From positions 50,689,405 to 50,753,404 of the forward strand of contig CM043962.1 of the NCBI GenBank assembly GCA_014529385.2: 64,000 nucleotides of DNA. Direction: 5' to 3'. Made by a program: the position numbers and the translations under genes. Below, one piece after another: positions 1 through 11,101 of the stretch (the stretch's first letter is position 1; every line of letters starts with the position of its first letter). Below the pieces are notes generated by a model that saw only the letters and a program-made list of their open reading frames with translations, made no database searches and had not been told where the DNA came from. The DNA is from Adiantum capillus-veneris. Taxonomy: Eukaryota; Streptophyta; Polypodiopsida; Polypodiales; Pteridaceae.

Positions 1-1158
1 CACCAAAGGTAATTTTGGGTATGTATACTTGGGAGATGATGAAGCTTGTGAGATTGTCGGCAAAGGTATAGTTTCTGTCAAAACTGCTAACGAAAATGAA
101 TGGAAGCTTAAAGATGTTAGGCATGTTCCTTCTCTTCGCAAAAATTTAATCTCTACAGGACAATTGGACGATGAAGGTCACAACATTGCATTCGGAAACA
201 AACGGTGGAAGATCTCAAAGGGATCTTTGGTGGTTGCCAAGGGAGAAAAGGTCGGTACACTTTACTTGTGTACTATTAGCACGCAACCATCAGCTTGTGC
301 AGCAACTACAGAAGTTGACAGTGCAGTGTGGCACTACCGGCTTGGGCATATGAGTGCCAAAGGAATGCAAATCCTTCAAACAAAGAAGCTTCTACTAGGT
401 TTGAAAGAAGTGGACTTAGAGTTCTGTGAAGATTGTGTTTATGGTAAACAAAAGAGGGTAAAATTTCAAAAATCAGGAAATGAAAGAAAAATAAAAAAAC
501 TTGAGTTGGTTCATTTTGATGTTTGGGGTCCAGCAAGTACACCATCACTTGGTGGCTCATTGTACTATGTAACATTCATAGACGATGCGACTAGAAAAAC
601 ATGGGTTTATGTCATGAAGAATAAATCCGATGTATTTTCCATATTTCAAAGGTGGAAAGCCTTTGTGGAGAATGAAACAGGTACCAAGGTTAAATGCCTC
701 AGATCCGACAAGGGAGGTGAATATTGCAGCCAAGCTTTTGAAAGCTTTTGTGCTAGCAATGGCATTCGGAGGCAAAGGACAACCCCAAGGACACCTCAAC
801 AAAATGGTATTTCGGAAAGGATGAACAAGACAATCATGGAGCGAGCACGAAGCATGCGGCTACATGCAAGCCTACCGCTTGAGCTTTGGGCGAAAGCTGT
901 AAGTACGTCTGTGTACTTAATCAACCGGTCACCCTCAACGGCATTGGATGGAGGAGTTCCAGAAGAGGCATGGACAGGTAAACCGGTGAATTATGCATTT
1001 CTCAAAGTGTTTGGGTGTGAGGCTTTCATGCACATAGATAGAAGCCTAAGATCAAAGCTAGATGCAAAGTCCAAAAAGTGTTTCTTCATTGGCTATGGAG
1101 AAGGTGACTTTGGGTATCGCCTATGGAATCCTGAAGATGGTAAAATCTTAAAGAGTAC
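1..1158 (+). pseudogene. Ty1/copia pol fragment: pre-integrase and integrase
   Basis: This is the integrase part of a copia polyprotein, entering from outside the window; the open frame is read from 29 to 1204. The pre-integrase zinc-binding motif is visible (HYRLGH near residue 100, then CEDC near residue 133). The integrase core follows with its acidic triad: Asp in HFDVWGP (about residue 163), Asp in LRSDKGGEY (about 226) and Glu in NGISERMNK (about 262). After GYRLWNPEDGKIL (about nt 1150) the protein stops resembling copia, and the remaining residues to the stop at 1204 read through foreign sequence. No reverse transcriptase or RNase H follows. The piece abuts an inverted 5' LTR leader (1159-2072), so it is a rearranged, dead copy. 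Family assignment is firm; how it was truncated is inferred. Confidence 0.9.
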
Positions 1159-1238
1159 CCGCCATAACTCCCACTCAATTCAAGGAATCCTTTCCTTGAG
1201 ATAATTTATCTACGAGCAAACCTTACTCTGATACCAAT
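1159..1238 (-). other. Inverted copia leader with primer-binding site
   Basis: On the minus strand, bases 1238-1226 read ATTGGTATCAGAG, the usual copia primer-binding site complementary to initiator tRNA-Met. It lies directly inside the LTR end at 1239. The rest, to about 1159, would be the untranslated leader leading to an ATG near 1160. The orientation is opposite to the integrase fragment it touches, so this is a head-to-head junction between two parts of copia DNA. Confidence 0.75.
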
Positions 1239-2072
1239 TGTTAAGAAATAAGATGTAGCTAAATAGATATTTGAGTAGATTACTTAATGGAGAGAGATAG
1301 ATTTCACACACAAGAGATTATAGAGTAGAGAGAGAGAGAGAGTACACACGATATACGTGGTTCACCCAATGTGGGCTACGTCCATGGGAAAGCAGCCACT
1401 CAATGGCTTTAGCACTTCAAAAGAAGAAGTAGTTAACAAAGGGATTAAACCCCAGCCACTCAATGGCTTTAGCACTTCAAAAGAAGAATTAGTTTACAAA
1501 GAGATTAAACCCTTAATAGAGCTCCCGCCTTGCTTCACTCTCACCACCTCATACTCACCTTGTTGCATCAACTTCACACTCTATGAAATGTGTGTAGAAA
1601 TGGCCTCCTTTTATAGGCCAAAAGGGCTGCCCTCTCTTATGAGAGGCAGCCATGTGTAGCCGCCCTTGTGCAAATAAGTCCAAATCGGACCCTCCAATCC
1701 GTCCATGTGTGGCCGCCCTTGAGAAGACAAGTCCGCTTTTGAATTCGGCCACCGGCCATTGACTTCCAGCCACCGGCCATTGACTACCGGCCACCGGCCA
1801 ACCGACCGGTTGTTTTCCGACCACTTTCCGGCCGCCGTCCGGCCATAATATTCCGGCGAAAATGAATATTTCGGCGAAGGGGAAAAAAAAGTCTCGAGGG
1901 CCTCCGCCCCCGAGGCCCCTAAAGTTGCCCCTGATTCTTGTCCGTGAAAATTTTGGTTTTCGGTGAGTGATTTTCCTTCACGCACGATGGCTTCTCCTCA
2001 TAATGGGGGCCTTACAAATATGCGCTTTTACCACAGAAAATTACAAGGGTAAATCAGGCTCCATACTTAACA
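1239..2072 (-). mobile_element. Copia-type LTR, 834 bp
   Basis: The segment starts with TGTTAAG and ends with CTTAACA, a perfect 7-base terminal inverted repeat with TG...CA ends, and has the tRNA-Met primer site just outside its left end. It is therefore a 5' LTR of a minus-strand element. The plus strand contains a GA run (1329-1342), a 60-bp tandem duplication and a stretch rich in GGCCACCGGCCA units (1745-1810). A second member of the family lies at 62983-63664. No target duplication can be tested because the partner end is missing. Confidence 0.85.
1393..1512. repeat. 60-bp tandem duplication inside the LTR
   Basis: Two adjacent copies begin CAGCCACTCAATGG at 1393 and 1453. The related LTR at 62983 has only one copy, so the duplication is specific to this LTR or was lost from the other. 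Confidence 0.85.
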
Positions 2073-2089
2073 ATTCTGCCAAGCTTTAT

Positions 2090-3230
2090 TGCTAAATTGC
2101 TATTGCTGATTCTGCCAAGCCGGATTGTTAAACATCTTTGGTTGTCCTGCGGCCTCCAGAAACTCCGCTTGCTTGTGCTCGATCTAAATCTTTTGTTGAA
2201 CCCTTTCTAGGATTGGTTCCCTGAAGTTTTGATTATACCAACAACTAGTTGCTAAATGACCATCCTTGTCACAAATATCACAATGATCCTTCTTAGTAGG
2301 TGCCTCATGCTTGACCTCTATTTTCTTCAACTTCTTCTCCACCAGATTTTATCCATAGGCCTTTCTGCAATTGTAAGCCTGTTCAAATGCTTGTTAAATT
2401 TTTGAGTATAATCCTCTACAAACATCCTTTTCTGCTTAATATCCTTGATCTCAGTTAGCACGTCATTTCAGAGTCTTTTCTTTTCAAAACCTGTTCAAAA
2501 ATGCATTTCTTAATGCTACATAGTCCGCAAAATGGCCCACATTAAATTACTCAACCACTGCATGGCTTTTCCCTCAAGTGTCACTTGGAATTTCCGCATC
2601 TTGGCTTGCGCATCATATACTCCATCAAATCCTCTGGCCTACCACTTTGTCTCAAATTGAGCTACATGGAAATCAGGATCTTGCTTAGACTTCCTAGAAT
2701 AGGTTCCAAGTTTGACGCGTAAATCCGCTCTAGCCACTGTCGCCATATTCCTTAGCGTATTTGGAGACAAATGCCCTACTGAGGATGATGACGATGATGA
2801 GGTTAAGTGTTGAGTTGGTGCACCTCTTCTGATGCCCAAGGGTCAAACTCCAATCTTTTCCTAGCCAAAATTACTTGTTGCAATACAACTCCTTCCACCA
2901 ACCATGGTACTACTTCCCTGCCATCCTCAGGGTCATTAAATATCCCTCCATGATGCACTATATCCTCAAAATCATCCGCTCTCGGCTCCGACTCATGATC
3001 AGAACTATCAGACTGCATCCTACTTTATTCACCACCTTCATGCCCCTCTTCATGTTGGTCATTATCTTCTTACAGCCCTGACACCTTTGCCTCGTTGCCA
3101 ACCTTGTAAAATATGGATGTGATTGACGTTGTGAAGTCCAGAACTTTCTATCGTTCAACCTCTGACTTCCAAGAATCCTCACAACCATTGCAGCCGCCAC
3201 CATAGTTGCTGCTTGGCAACATCTTGGCAC
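2090..3230 (-). pseudogene. Decayed LTR-retrotransposon gag
   Basis: Read on the minus strand, several short frames together give a retrotransposon gag. The segment near 2830-2570 leads into a core with FDGVYDAQAKMRKF and GKAMQWL, then KKRL and NDVLTEIKDIKQKRM, and finally a CCHC zinc knuckle CDICDKDGHLATSC at about 2290-2235. The N-terminal part (about 3018-2803) is acidic. Many stops and frameshifts make it non-coding today. No protease or RT is joined to it; the copia LTR at 1239-2072 lies immediately downstream of its C-terminal part. The gag core plus knuckle is convincing; assignment to Ty3/gypsy rather than copia is less certain. Confidence 0.7.
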
Positions 3231-3727
3231 CTGTCCTTCTTATAGAAGAAAGTAAACTTGACCATGAACACCTTTCATAAACATCATGATCGGAAAAGTA
3301 TAATGATACCAAACCAAACAGCTTTCCATCACAACTTTAGACAATTTGACTATGACTTAATAAATGAACACATTCCATTTCTGGATTTAACTTCTCATGA
3401 AACTAATAGATCTCTTTCCCCTAAACAACACTCTATAAATATGGCATTCAGATGATAGAAAATAACAAAAAACAAAATTGAACTGAAAATACAAAACAAT
3501 ATGACAAAACTGCATCTTCATTCAGGAAATCGCCATAGTTGTTACACAGAAAATCTACCATGACTATATCATATCTGAGTGAATGATCTTCATTACGTAT
3601 ATAAATCCAAAACAGCTTTTCACCTTTCAAAATACCAAAAGTCACCACAATAAGGGAAGGTTCACACATATGTTCTAAAGACTTAATCCGCCTAAAGGTC
3701 TAGCCTAAACAAGAGCCATCGAGGAGT
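3231..3727. other. No gene recognised
   Basis: AT-rich sequence with only short open frames on both strands and no recognisable motif. Probably continuation of the decayed element on its left. Confidence 0.4.
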
Positions 3728-4872
3728 GTGCCACGAGAGATACCTCCAGCACATATTAGCCTGCCACAAGTAGGGCCCTCAAGACTAGAGCCAAGTGAGC
3801 ATATTGTTAGGGAGCCTACACCACTTGCCACCCTTGTCCTCGCAACTTTCAATACGCACAGAAAGACCTCACAGAGTCATAGTTTGAGCGACCCCATCCT
3901 AGACACAGATGAGACCATTCTCTAGTTCTTAGCTGCCATTGAGCATCATTTTTTAGATCTGTCGACCTCATAGTGGCCCTTGGAGATAGCTGTTGAGCTA
4001 GATCCATATACAAGAATAGATCCCTCTACAAGAGAGGCCACCAAGCCGACATCATCCTTGCCCCACACTTCTAGCCTGCATAGCGATGTCATAGCCAGTG
4101 AGCCATCGAGAGAGTAGCGACCCCAGGTAGGTGTCGCCATAGTGCTATCTACAAGTGTCGAGTCATGATCATATCACTCGATTGAGCGGAGACCATCCAC
4201 GATCCGTAGATTGCTAGATCCGATTCCTAGAGACCATGTGAGAGACATCACTGAGATAGAGGTCACACCACAGATACCTGGACGTACACGGACTAGAGTG
4301 ACCTCTATTGACACCAGACATAGGGATGCAAGACCTCTTGCTAGGATTTTTCTGAAACCACGTACATAGGCATCCCATCCATGTGTAGAGCCTTCTCTTG
4401 AGAGAGGTTCCGCGTCGACGAGTAGTGCCACCGAGGAGCAATCCACGATAGACCAAGCACGTAGCTCTCCATGTAGAGCTTCCAAGATGACTAGACAGGT
4501 ATTCGTTCCTCGTATCAAGATACATGCCAGATCTTTGCCTTGTGATGATGACATGATCGTGTTTGTCAAGAGCCATATGACCGATGACCGACTTTCACAT
4601 GGTTGGCTCACATCAGACATCCACTAGAGGCACAATATTACTTTGAGGGATAGAGATAGGTTTGGGTTCCTAGGCCACGAGTGGTAGCACATCCAGCAAA
4701 TACACGATCATATCCTAGTGCGAGACCTCCACGAGCGTGTTGTTTAGAGACAAGAGGACCCATAGAGAGGTCGGTACGTCCACAACAGCAAGCGTGCCCT
4801 CAAGCTAGACGCACACATAGACATGCTAAGAGGGCTCATACTCATAGGCCTATGAGTCTGAGCCCTCCTAGC

Positions 4873-5098
4873 ACACGTAGACCCTAGCACTAACAATAGT
4901 CAGACTTTCATTGACCATCCTAGAGACATAGAGTTATGTAGGAGTCTACCCGTGATATTTGAGCTTCAGAGACATATGACCATAAACACAGAGACCCTAG
5001 CATTAGCTCTAGTTAGGCTTTCATTGACCATCCTAGATACATAGAGTTATGTAGGAGTCTACCCGTGATATCTGAGCCTCAGAGACATATGACCATAG
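4873..5098. repeat. Tandem duplication, period 113 bp
   Basis: Two adjacent diverged copies share ACCCTAGCA and TTTCATTGACCATCCTAGA (the latter at 4906 and 5019) and a common GTAGGAGTCTACCCGTGATA block. They lie within the decayed element interior. Confidence 0.8.
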
Positions 5099-6058
5099 AC
5101 ACAAAGACTGATGTCATCCCTAGACAGGATATTTGTGCCTTAATAGCAACCACATGTATAGATCTAGGTGCTAGCCAGCCTTTGACCATCAGACAGAGAG
5201 CCATTTTATTTTTTGGCAAGAGTTGTCTTATCCGTTTCCCCTCTAGTTATCTAGGTTTTGAGACCTTAGTTTAGGATTTTCATTTTGTTTTTCATGAATA
5301 ATTGCTTCTTGCTACTGATATGCCTCCTCGAGGTATTGTGCTTTGTGTTGTAGTTTTGGGCAGGGTAAAGAGGAATGAGGACTAGCTTGACATGTGCTCC
5401 AGGCGACATGCGGAGACTTCCATCTCCATTGTTTTTGGGGGCTAGCATCATATTTGGATACGAGGATCCACCCCATTACAAGTGTACTATTTCCATCTCT
5501 CACACTTTTTGCATTGTACTTCATGTTGCATACCTGCTTGTTGATGATTTATGGCAATTTGTGCATCTATAAAGTCATTGTTCACCTTGCCATAAATTAT
5601 ATGAATGGACATCACTTGTGACATGTGCTAGTTAATTGACTTAGAGTCTAACTGTATGTTTGTGCCCTCAAGTAGTTCATAGTACTCTTAGGTTCATTCT
5701 TGGTACCAATGAGCTAACTTAGGCATCATATTCTCTTCCTATTGGTAAACGCTTCTAGATGTATCCTATACTTGTGACCGTATAGCATCTTAGCGCAAAA
5801 GCAACATGAATTGTGTGTATATTGCTTTTAAATGTCCAATGAATGAATGAATAAAAGAAAAAGTAAAGTTAGAGTGCCTCGAGTGTATGTACGCTCACAT
5901 TGGTTGAGGCCAACTCCCAACAACTTGGCGCTCGTAAGTGCACTTGCCAGTGGGGAGAAACATTCCTTGCTACTCTTGGCCTAGCTCTTTCTAGACAAGG
6001 CCCAATAAGTAAAAAGTAATGAATTGAAAAATCAAGTTAAAAAATACACACTGCACTT

Positions 6059-6366
6059 CATTGTCTTCACTTTGGTTGCCATACCAATGAGAGCTAGACT
6101 TAACGAGTAGATAGATGCTTATAGGATTTTTACCATGGAAGATAATATTGTGTCCTAGGTTAGTGAATGAAGTACCTAGCTTGACCTTGGTTCACTATCT
6201 CTTACTTCCGGACATTGTCTTCACTTTGGTTGCCATACCAATGAGAGCTAGACTTAACGAGTAGACAGATACTTATAGTATTTTTACCATGGAAGATAAT
6301 ATTGTGTCCTAAGTTAGTGAATGAAGTACCTAGCTTGACCTTGGTTGACCTTGGTTCACTATATCT
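6059..6366. repeat. Tandem duplication, period 154 bp
   Basis: Two copies begin CATTGTCTTCACTTTGG at 6059 and 6213 and remain almost the same through GAAGTACCTAGCTTGACC. The second copy has an extra TTGACCTTGG. Confidence 0.85.
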
Positions 6367-6643
6367 TAGTTCAGCACATTCACATAAAGTCAAGGCTCTT
6401 AACCTATGCATTGAACTTGTGCATGTCGATTTCTATACTTTTTATTGGCAAGGTTGAATTCTAACTTTAGTGGTTCACATTTGACCATATTGTCTGCTTC
6501 ATGCTTTTATCTCATGTTTTTATCATGCATCACAAGCACGGCATGCTTTCATCCTTGTTTACTTGTATGCAGACACACTCCCGCTCCAGTTTCACTCCAC
6601 CTTGGGGAACCAGCGAAACGGCGCTCGAGGACGTGCACCAAAT

Positions 6644-6657
6644 TAGGAAGGGGGGAG
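6644..6657 (+). other. Polypurine tract
   Basis: AGGAAGGGGGGAG directly precedes the TGTTGAC start of the LTR, the arrangement expected for plus-strand priming at a 3' LTR. Confidence 0.65.
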
Positions 6658-7366
6658 TGTTGACGGGCGAGCATCAACGACATGCATTGAGCTTCATCAG
6701 CATACACACATATTGTTTGTATATATGGGCTCTACATAGAGTTCCACTTTGTATATCTCATGATTAGATGAGTCTAGATGCCTGTAGCATGTATATACAT
6801 CTTTTGGCCAGCCGTCCACATTTTTATAAGCCCTTGTATATAAGTCAATTTAGAAGATGTGAAAGGGGATTCTTTGGAGAGTGCATTCTTGAGAGCATTC
6901 TTGAGAGTGAGAGGTGAGTGTGGAGAAGAAGAAGAGGAGTGGCTATGGAGCTTGGAGCTCTTTCATATATTTGTAGCTGACATTTGGGGTTTAATGAAAG
7001 CTAAGTCTCTCTAGTTTTCTTGTCTCCTTTGATTATGTGTGTTAATGGTGCTTGATTAAGTGATTAATCTTGTCTTGTCTCTCTTCTTTTCCCTCTTGTT
7101 TGAGCATTATGGCTTCACATGTGTGCTTGATTAGAGGGAGAGAGTGTATGGCTTGCATGCATGGCTCTATTTAAGTTTTCATGTGCTTGCTCAATAATAA
7201 ATTAGAGTGTGTGTACTTGAGATTAGACTAGGATTAGCATCATTGTCCGTATGATTAGTGAGTAGAGTGTAGCTAGAGTGTGTCTGCACGTAGATCTAGC
7301 TCCATTGGCTTTCCCTCTTTGCATCTCTTGCTCTTCCCTTCTCCTTAGAGTCCTCATTCCATCACA
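6658..7366 (+). mobile_element. 3' LTR of a decayed LTR element
   Basis: Begins TGTTGACGGGCGAGC right after the polypurine tract. It contains TATATA-rich sequence around 6715-6725 and 6790-6800. The right end is placed at CCATCACA (7366) because it restores TGT...ACA ends, but no second LTR is present in the window to confirm this. The left boundary is solid and the right boundary is an estimate. Confidence 0.55.
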
Positions 7367-7430
7367 TTAGGTGCATCCACGCCTCCATGCACTAGCCAGG
7401 TTTCGATCCACTAGATTGACATTATGGCGA

Positions 7431-7499
7431 TGGTTTGTGCGCTATGCTATGACTGCCAATGGTGCCAATGTTGGCGGTCGTAGCATAGCGCACAACCCA
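7431..7499. other. Strong short fold-back (hairpin)
   Basis: TTGTGCGCTATGCTATGACT (7435 onward) pairs with the arm ending GTAGCATAGCGCACAA at 7495. There are two mismatches in a 24-base stem and a 13-base loop, with three more outer pairs after a single mismatch. The function is unknown. It could be the tip of a small transposon or a small-RNA hairpin. Confidence 0.6.
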
Positions 7500-8866
7500 G
7501 CAGATTCTACACGTTGTGGGCGGGATGGAAACACACACAACGCCTCTATAACGACTCAACACACACTCTTGGAATGATACACACACACAATATGGGGCAC
7601 CACTCGTCTTACACAACCCACCTGGCCAAGACAGGGAACACACCGATGGAGCGAGACGAGAGAGACTATCTGTTTTTCCACTCCACACAGAGATACACAC
7701 ACACACACACACACACTCAAAAACTCAGCTCAAAAGAGGAGAATTTATGATGTTTAGATACAATTGAGCTTGGGCCAACACCAATGGGGCAAATAGCTCA
7801 CACAATATGGGTAAAATAAACCAGATACAATCACAAACTGGAGCAGAAGCTTCGCTCATAGGAGAAACTTACACAACAAAAATAGCAGAAAAAGAGTGAG
7901 GAATTTGGCAAAATGGACAGCACCATCGCGCCCGGAACGGCCCAAAACCCCAGTCTACAATGTCAAAGTGCTCAAATCTGACCTCGGATGAGCAGTTTAC
8001 GGCCAAAACGGGCTCCAAAATGAGCAAAAACACAGTTGCGGCTGTTCCTCCTCTTCTCTCCACGTTTTTCCTGGTCTTCTCTCTGGTTTTTCAGTTCCCA
8101 CACTTAGCTTTATTATTTGGGCACCCTTGGCCTTTTAGATGACCTCAAACGGACCCCGAACAGGCGAAAAACTAACCTCGCAGTGCATAGTTGTCACCTT
8201 TTTGCATCATCCGCACACCTGGCACTCAGCTTTTCTCAATAATGCATCCCGCCACCACGTGAAGTGGCCCCAAAAGATGGTCCTCATGATGACCTTTTTT
8301 GCATAATTATCACAGGTATTATAATGAGATACTTTTGTAAGAAAAGTAATACAATGAGATACTTTTGCAAGCAAAATGTCAGCAATAGAACCAGAGCATC
8401 AAATAGGACTCACTAGTACATAGCCTATGGCGAGGTCACGAAAAGGTGCTCCAGCTACTTGTATCACCGAAAGGATCTCCACATTTGAGAATCCCCCAGC
8501 TCAATAAAACCTCACGCTATCGACCCTCACACGAAGGCTAATGCAAATCGCGTATAGTCAAGTCTCAGAAATGACTATCTTCCAGAACAAGTCTTAGAAA
8601 TGGTTGGGACTGCCAAATAAAACTAAATATGGCTCCACAAATGAGTACAATGGCAGTTTCCACAAGTAACGTACAATACCAGTAGACAATGCGCTCAAAC
8701 AGGCGCCAACTGATGCATACCCACAACAACTGCAAGTGACACCACTACTAGTATATCACTGTACTCCAGCTACCTGTACCTATGTGAATCACCTGTACCT
8801 GTACCTGTCCCTATAACCTGTAACCGGTAGTCTGCAACCTATAATCCCGAATCTCGAAGCTGCACC
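7500..8866. other. No gene recognised; short CA and ACCTGT repeats
   Basis: A CA microsatellite lies at 7694-7716. Around 8765-8825 there are several ACCTGT hexamer copies. Open frames are short and without motifs. The sequence just left of 8867 is not shared with the right-hand copy of the Penelope-like terminal repeat, so it is flank. Confidence 0.4.
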
Positions 8867-9258
8867 AAGGTAGCGAGAGAGTCAGGCCGCACTCCCTCAT
8901 GAGTGTGTGGTTGCATAGAGATGCACGCCTATGGCCATCAATGGAGATGGATAGTCGGGGGGGGGGGGGGGGGGGGGGGAAGAGGCCGCCTTCACTGTGC
9001 CATGAGAGCAGACTCCATTGAACACGCTCGACTCTCCAGAAGTACAGAGCATCATTATATATTCAAGGGCTAAGCCCCCTGGTAGTAGTAAACTTAGTGG
9101 TCCATTTTTAAATGCAATCTCTTAAGTTGACCTAGTCTGGTCCAGGCAACTGGTCCAGGCAAAAGAGCAACAAGGGGGGGGGGGGGGTTCTTTTTGGGAA
9201 TTTTTTCTTAGAAAATACAACTTATGACCAGTATTCCAGTGTGTGTGTGTGTGTGTGT
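8867..9258 (-). repeat. Left terminal direct repeat of the Penelope-like element
   Basis: It matches 15352-15745 closely from CCAAGGTAGCGAGAGAGTCA to ATGACCAGTAT.CCAGTGTG. It differs mainly in the length of G runs (8957-8979, 23 G; 9174-9187, 14 G) and GT runs. In element orientation it is the 3' copy, comparable to the pseudo-LTRs of Penelope elements. Confidence 0.8.
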
Positions 9259-9281
9259 ACCCGCCCTAACCCAGGCACCAC

Positions 9282-9312
9282 ACACAATGGGTCGGTAGTA
9301 GACCCATTGTGT
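9282..9312. other. Perfect 12-bp hairpin beside the 3' repeat
   Basis: ACACAATGGGTC (9282-9293) and GACCCATTGTGT (9301-9312) are exact reverse complements with a 7-base loop. They sit between the RT stop codon and the terminal repeat, where the 3' untranslated region of the element would be. Confidence 0.65.
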
Positions 9313-9321
9313 ATGGGCCTA

Positions 9322-11059
9322 CTACCTTATGAGAGAGATGAGACTCTCTTTTTGAAACAATAGTCCAGGCCAGTTATGCCGAATGAGGGCTTGTATGATG
9401 GTGTTCCGGATCTGATTATGGTTAAATCCGTTCTGGCAGTATTTTTTAACTAGTATAGATATCTCTTCCCAGGCCAAAGAGGAGGTAGATGAAGAGTAGC
9501 AAATTAAGTAAAGAAGGCCAATACAAGAGCAAAGAGAGGCTTTGTATGGCCTATTGCTATTTCTTTTAATAAATTCTATGTGAGGAAGCTTAAGAAGATC
9601 CTTTCTCCAGATAAATCTAAGGTCATATCCACTTGTAAATGGGGAGTGAAGGGATATTGAAAGGTTAAGAAATTGGGTTGTTTTGCAAAAGTTCCCAACA
9701 ACAATCAAATTATCTGGGAGGAAAGTAGGCTCAATTTTTAGGCAGTGGGGGTAGGTTAGATCAATCTCTTTAGAGAACATTCTGTTGTTAACACTATGCA
9801 GGTCATCCATATATCTAAAAGTATGATTGAATAGTGGAAGTATTTTATGGTTAGTTTCCATGTTCTTAAGACACCATTTGTATTTGAAAAAAGCCAGGTA
9901 AATGTTACACATAAGTGGTGAGCAAGAGAAGTCCATAGGGATGCCAAGGCATTGGTTAAAGCAGCAGCCGCCTGCAACAACATTGCAGTTATTCAACAGC
10001 CAGAAATATAGGAGCAGAGCTTTGTTTCATTGAAGTGTAGAGGGTGCATGGAGTGAGATGCTTGAATCCATCTAGGTTTCTTGGATAGGGAGATAAAACA
10101 ATACTTTCTCTTTTTAGCATTGGTAAAGGCTAAATTAATAACCTTAGCTACAACAGTCTTAAGGCCGAGATCTCCACTAAGTGGAATGTTTTCATAGCAT
10201 TGTGTAATATCAGCTGTAAAGATGTGGAAGATATGTTGAGGAAGGTTAAGTGTGACTTCTGTAGCATTTTTTGTTAACCAGAAGGGATTGTATTGTATAT
10301 TTAGGAAATCCTTGTAGATTTTCTGCTTCTCTGCACAAATGAGTTCAAATTCTGTGAGAAGAATATCCAGGCAAAGAGTGATATCTTTGGTGATATCTGT
10401 GAAGATACAGTTAGAGGCATCAGATATCCATCTGAATTTATGTTTGTGGAATTTATATGTAGGAAATAGTACTGGTAACCTGGTGTTACTAAGAGAATAA
10501 CCAAGCTGTCCTAGATGTTTAGAGATATTGTTAGAGATATCTTGCAGCGTATTGTTAGTATGACAGAATTCTTTACCTGATACTCGATCTCGAGCTGCTT
10601 TCCAAGCAAGGTATTTGCACATAATAGTAGGACATTTGGCACTTTTGTCGAGCCCGACCACAAGCCATTTATCTGAGGTTAGTTGAAAATCAAGAGATAG
10701 TTGAGGTGTAAGCCAAGAGCTATCAGAAGAAAGACACTTCCTAGGAAGTAGAGAAATTTTATGAAGGAAGCCTTCCTTCACTAATTCCTTTGAGTCCGGT
10801 AGGACTGTCATCTCCAGTCGGAGAGCACTGACAAGGTCAGTGAGGCAGCTAAGTAAAACGGATAGGGCAAGGTAAGGGTTTTTTGGATAGTTAGGTATGT
10901 GATTGAGCCCTTTGGCCAGTAACTTACGTATTGTGACATTATCGATAATGCTAAGGTCCTGAGTATAGACATGGTTACCAAATCCTTCAAAATTCTTGCA
11001 GAATGAGGTAAATTGAATGCATGTACAGTAAGGGATTGTTTCTTGTCTAAGAAAGTCAT
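9322..11059 (-). pseudogene. Penelope-like reverse transcriptase
   Basis: Three consecutive minus-strand frames (11059-10808, 10811-9993, 9996-9322) make one RT broken by two frameshifts, near 10810 and near 10020. Recognisable blocks in order are: a VGLDKSAKCP segment near 10660; LPVLFPTYKFHKHKF near 10450; motif A as ADITQCYENIP near 10220-10180; motif B as CLGIPMDFSCSPL near 9950; and the catalytic motif C as RYMDDL near 9815. Then come the Penelope-typical FLNLSISLH and a C-terminal region with LVKKYCQNGFNHNQIRN. The Gly of the usual GIPMG motif is Asp here. The frame ends at 9322 without a GIY-YIG endonuclease. Order and motifs identify the Penelope family; the subfamily is inferred. Confidence 0.8.
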
Positions 11060-11101
11060 TATTTAAAACTAATCCTTTTATAGGATGATGGTATTTCCAT
11101 C

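Larger units (their letters stand above)
3728..6643 (+). other. Decayed interior of an LTR element, non-coding
   Basis: This stretch lies directly upstream of a polypurine tract and a TG-starting LTR, so it is probably the interior of the same plus-strand element. Its open frames (for example 3728-3925 on plus and 4174-4620 on minus) are short, mutually overlapping and show no gag, protease, RT or integrase motif. It contains two local tandem duplications. It may be a non-autonomous large derivative or a completely decayed autonomous element; the sequence does not decide which. Confidence 0.45.

Noticed and set aside
4174-4620. 148-codon minus-strand frame
   Set aside because: No motif, overlapped by another frame of 120 codons on the same strand, and located in decayed repeat DNA.
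9258-9272. CCCTAACCC as a telomere repeat next to the Penelope-like element
   Set aside because: A single short match, not an array, and not the usual plant CCCTAAA unit.
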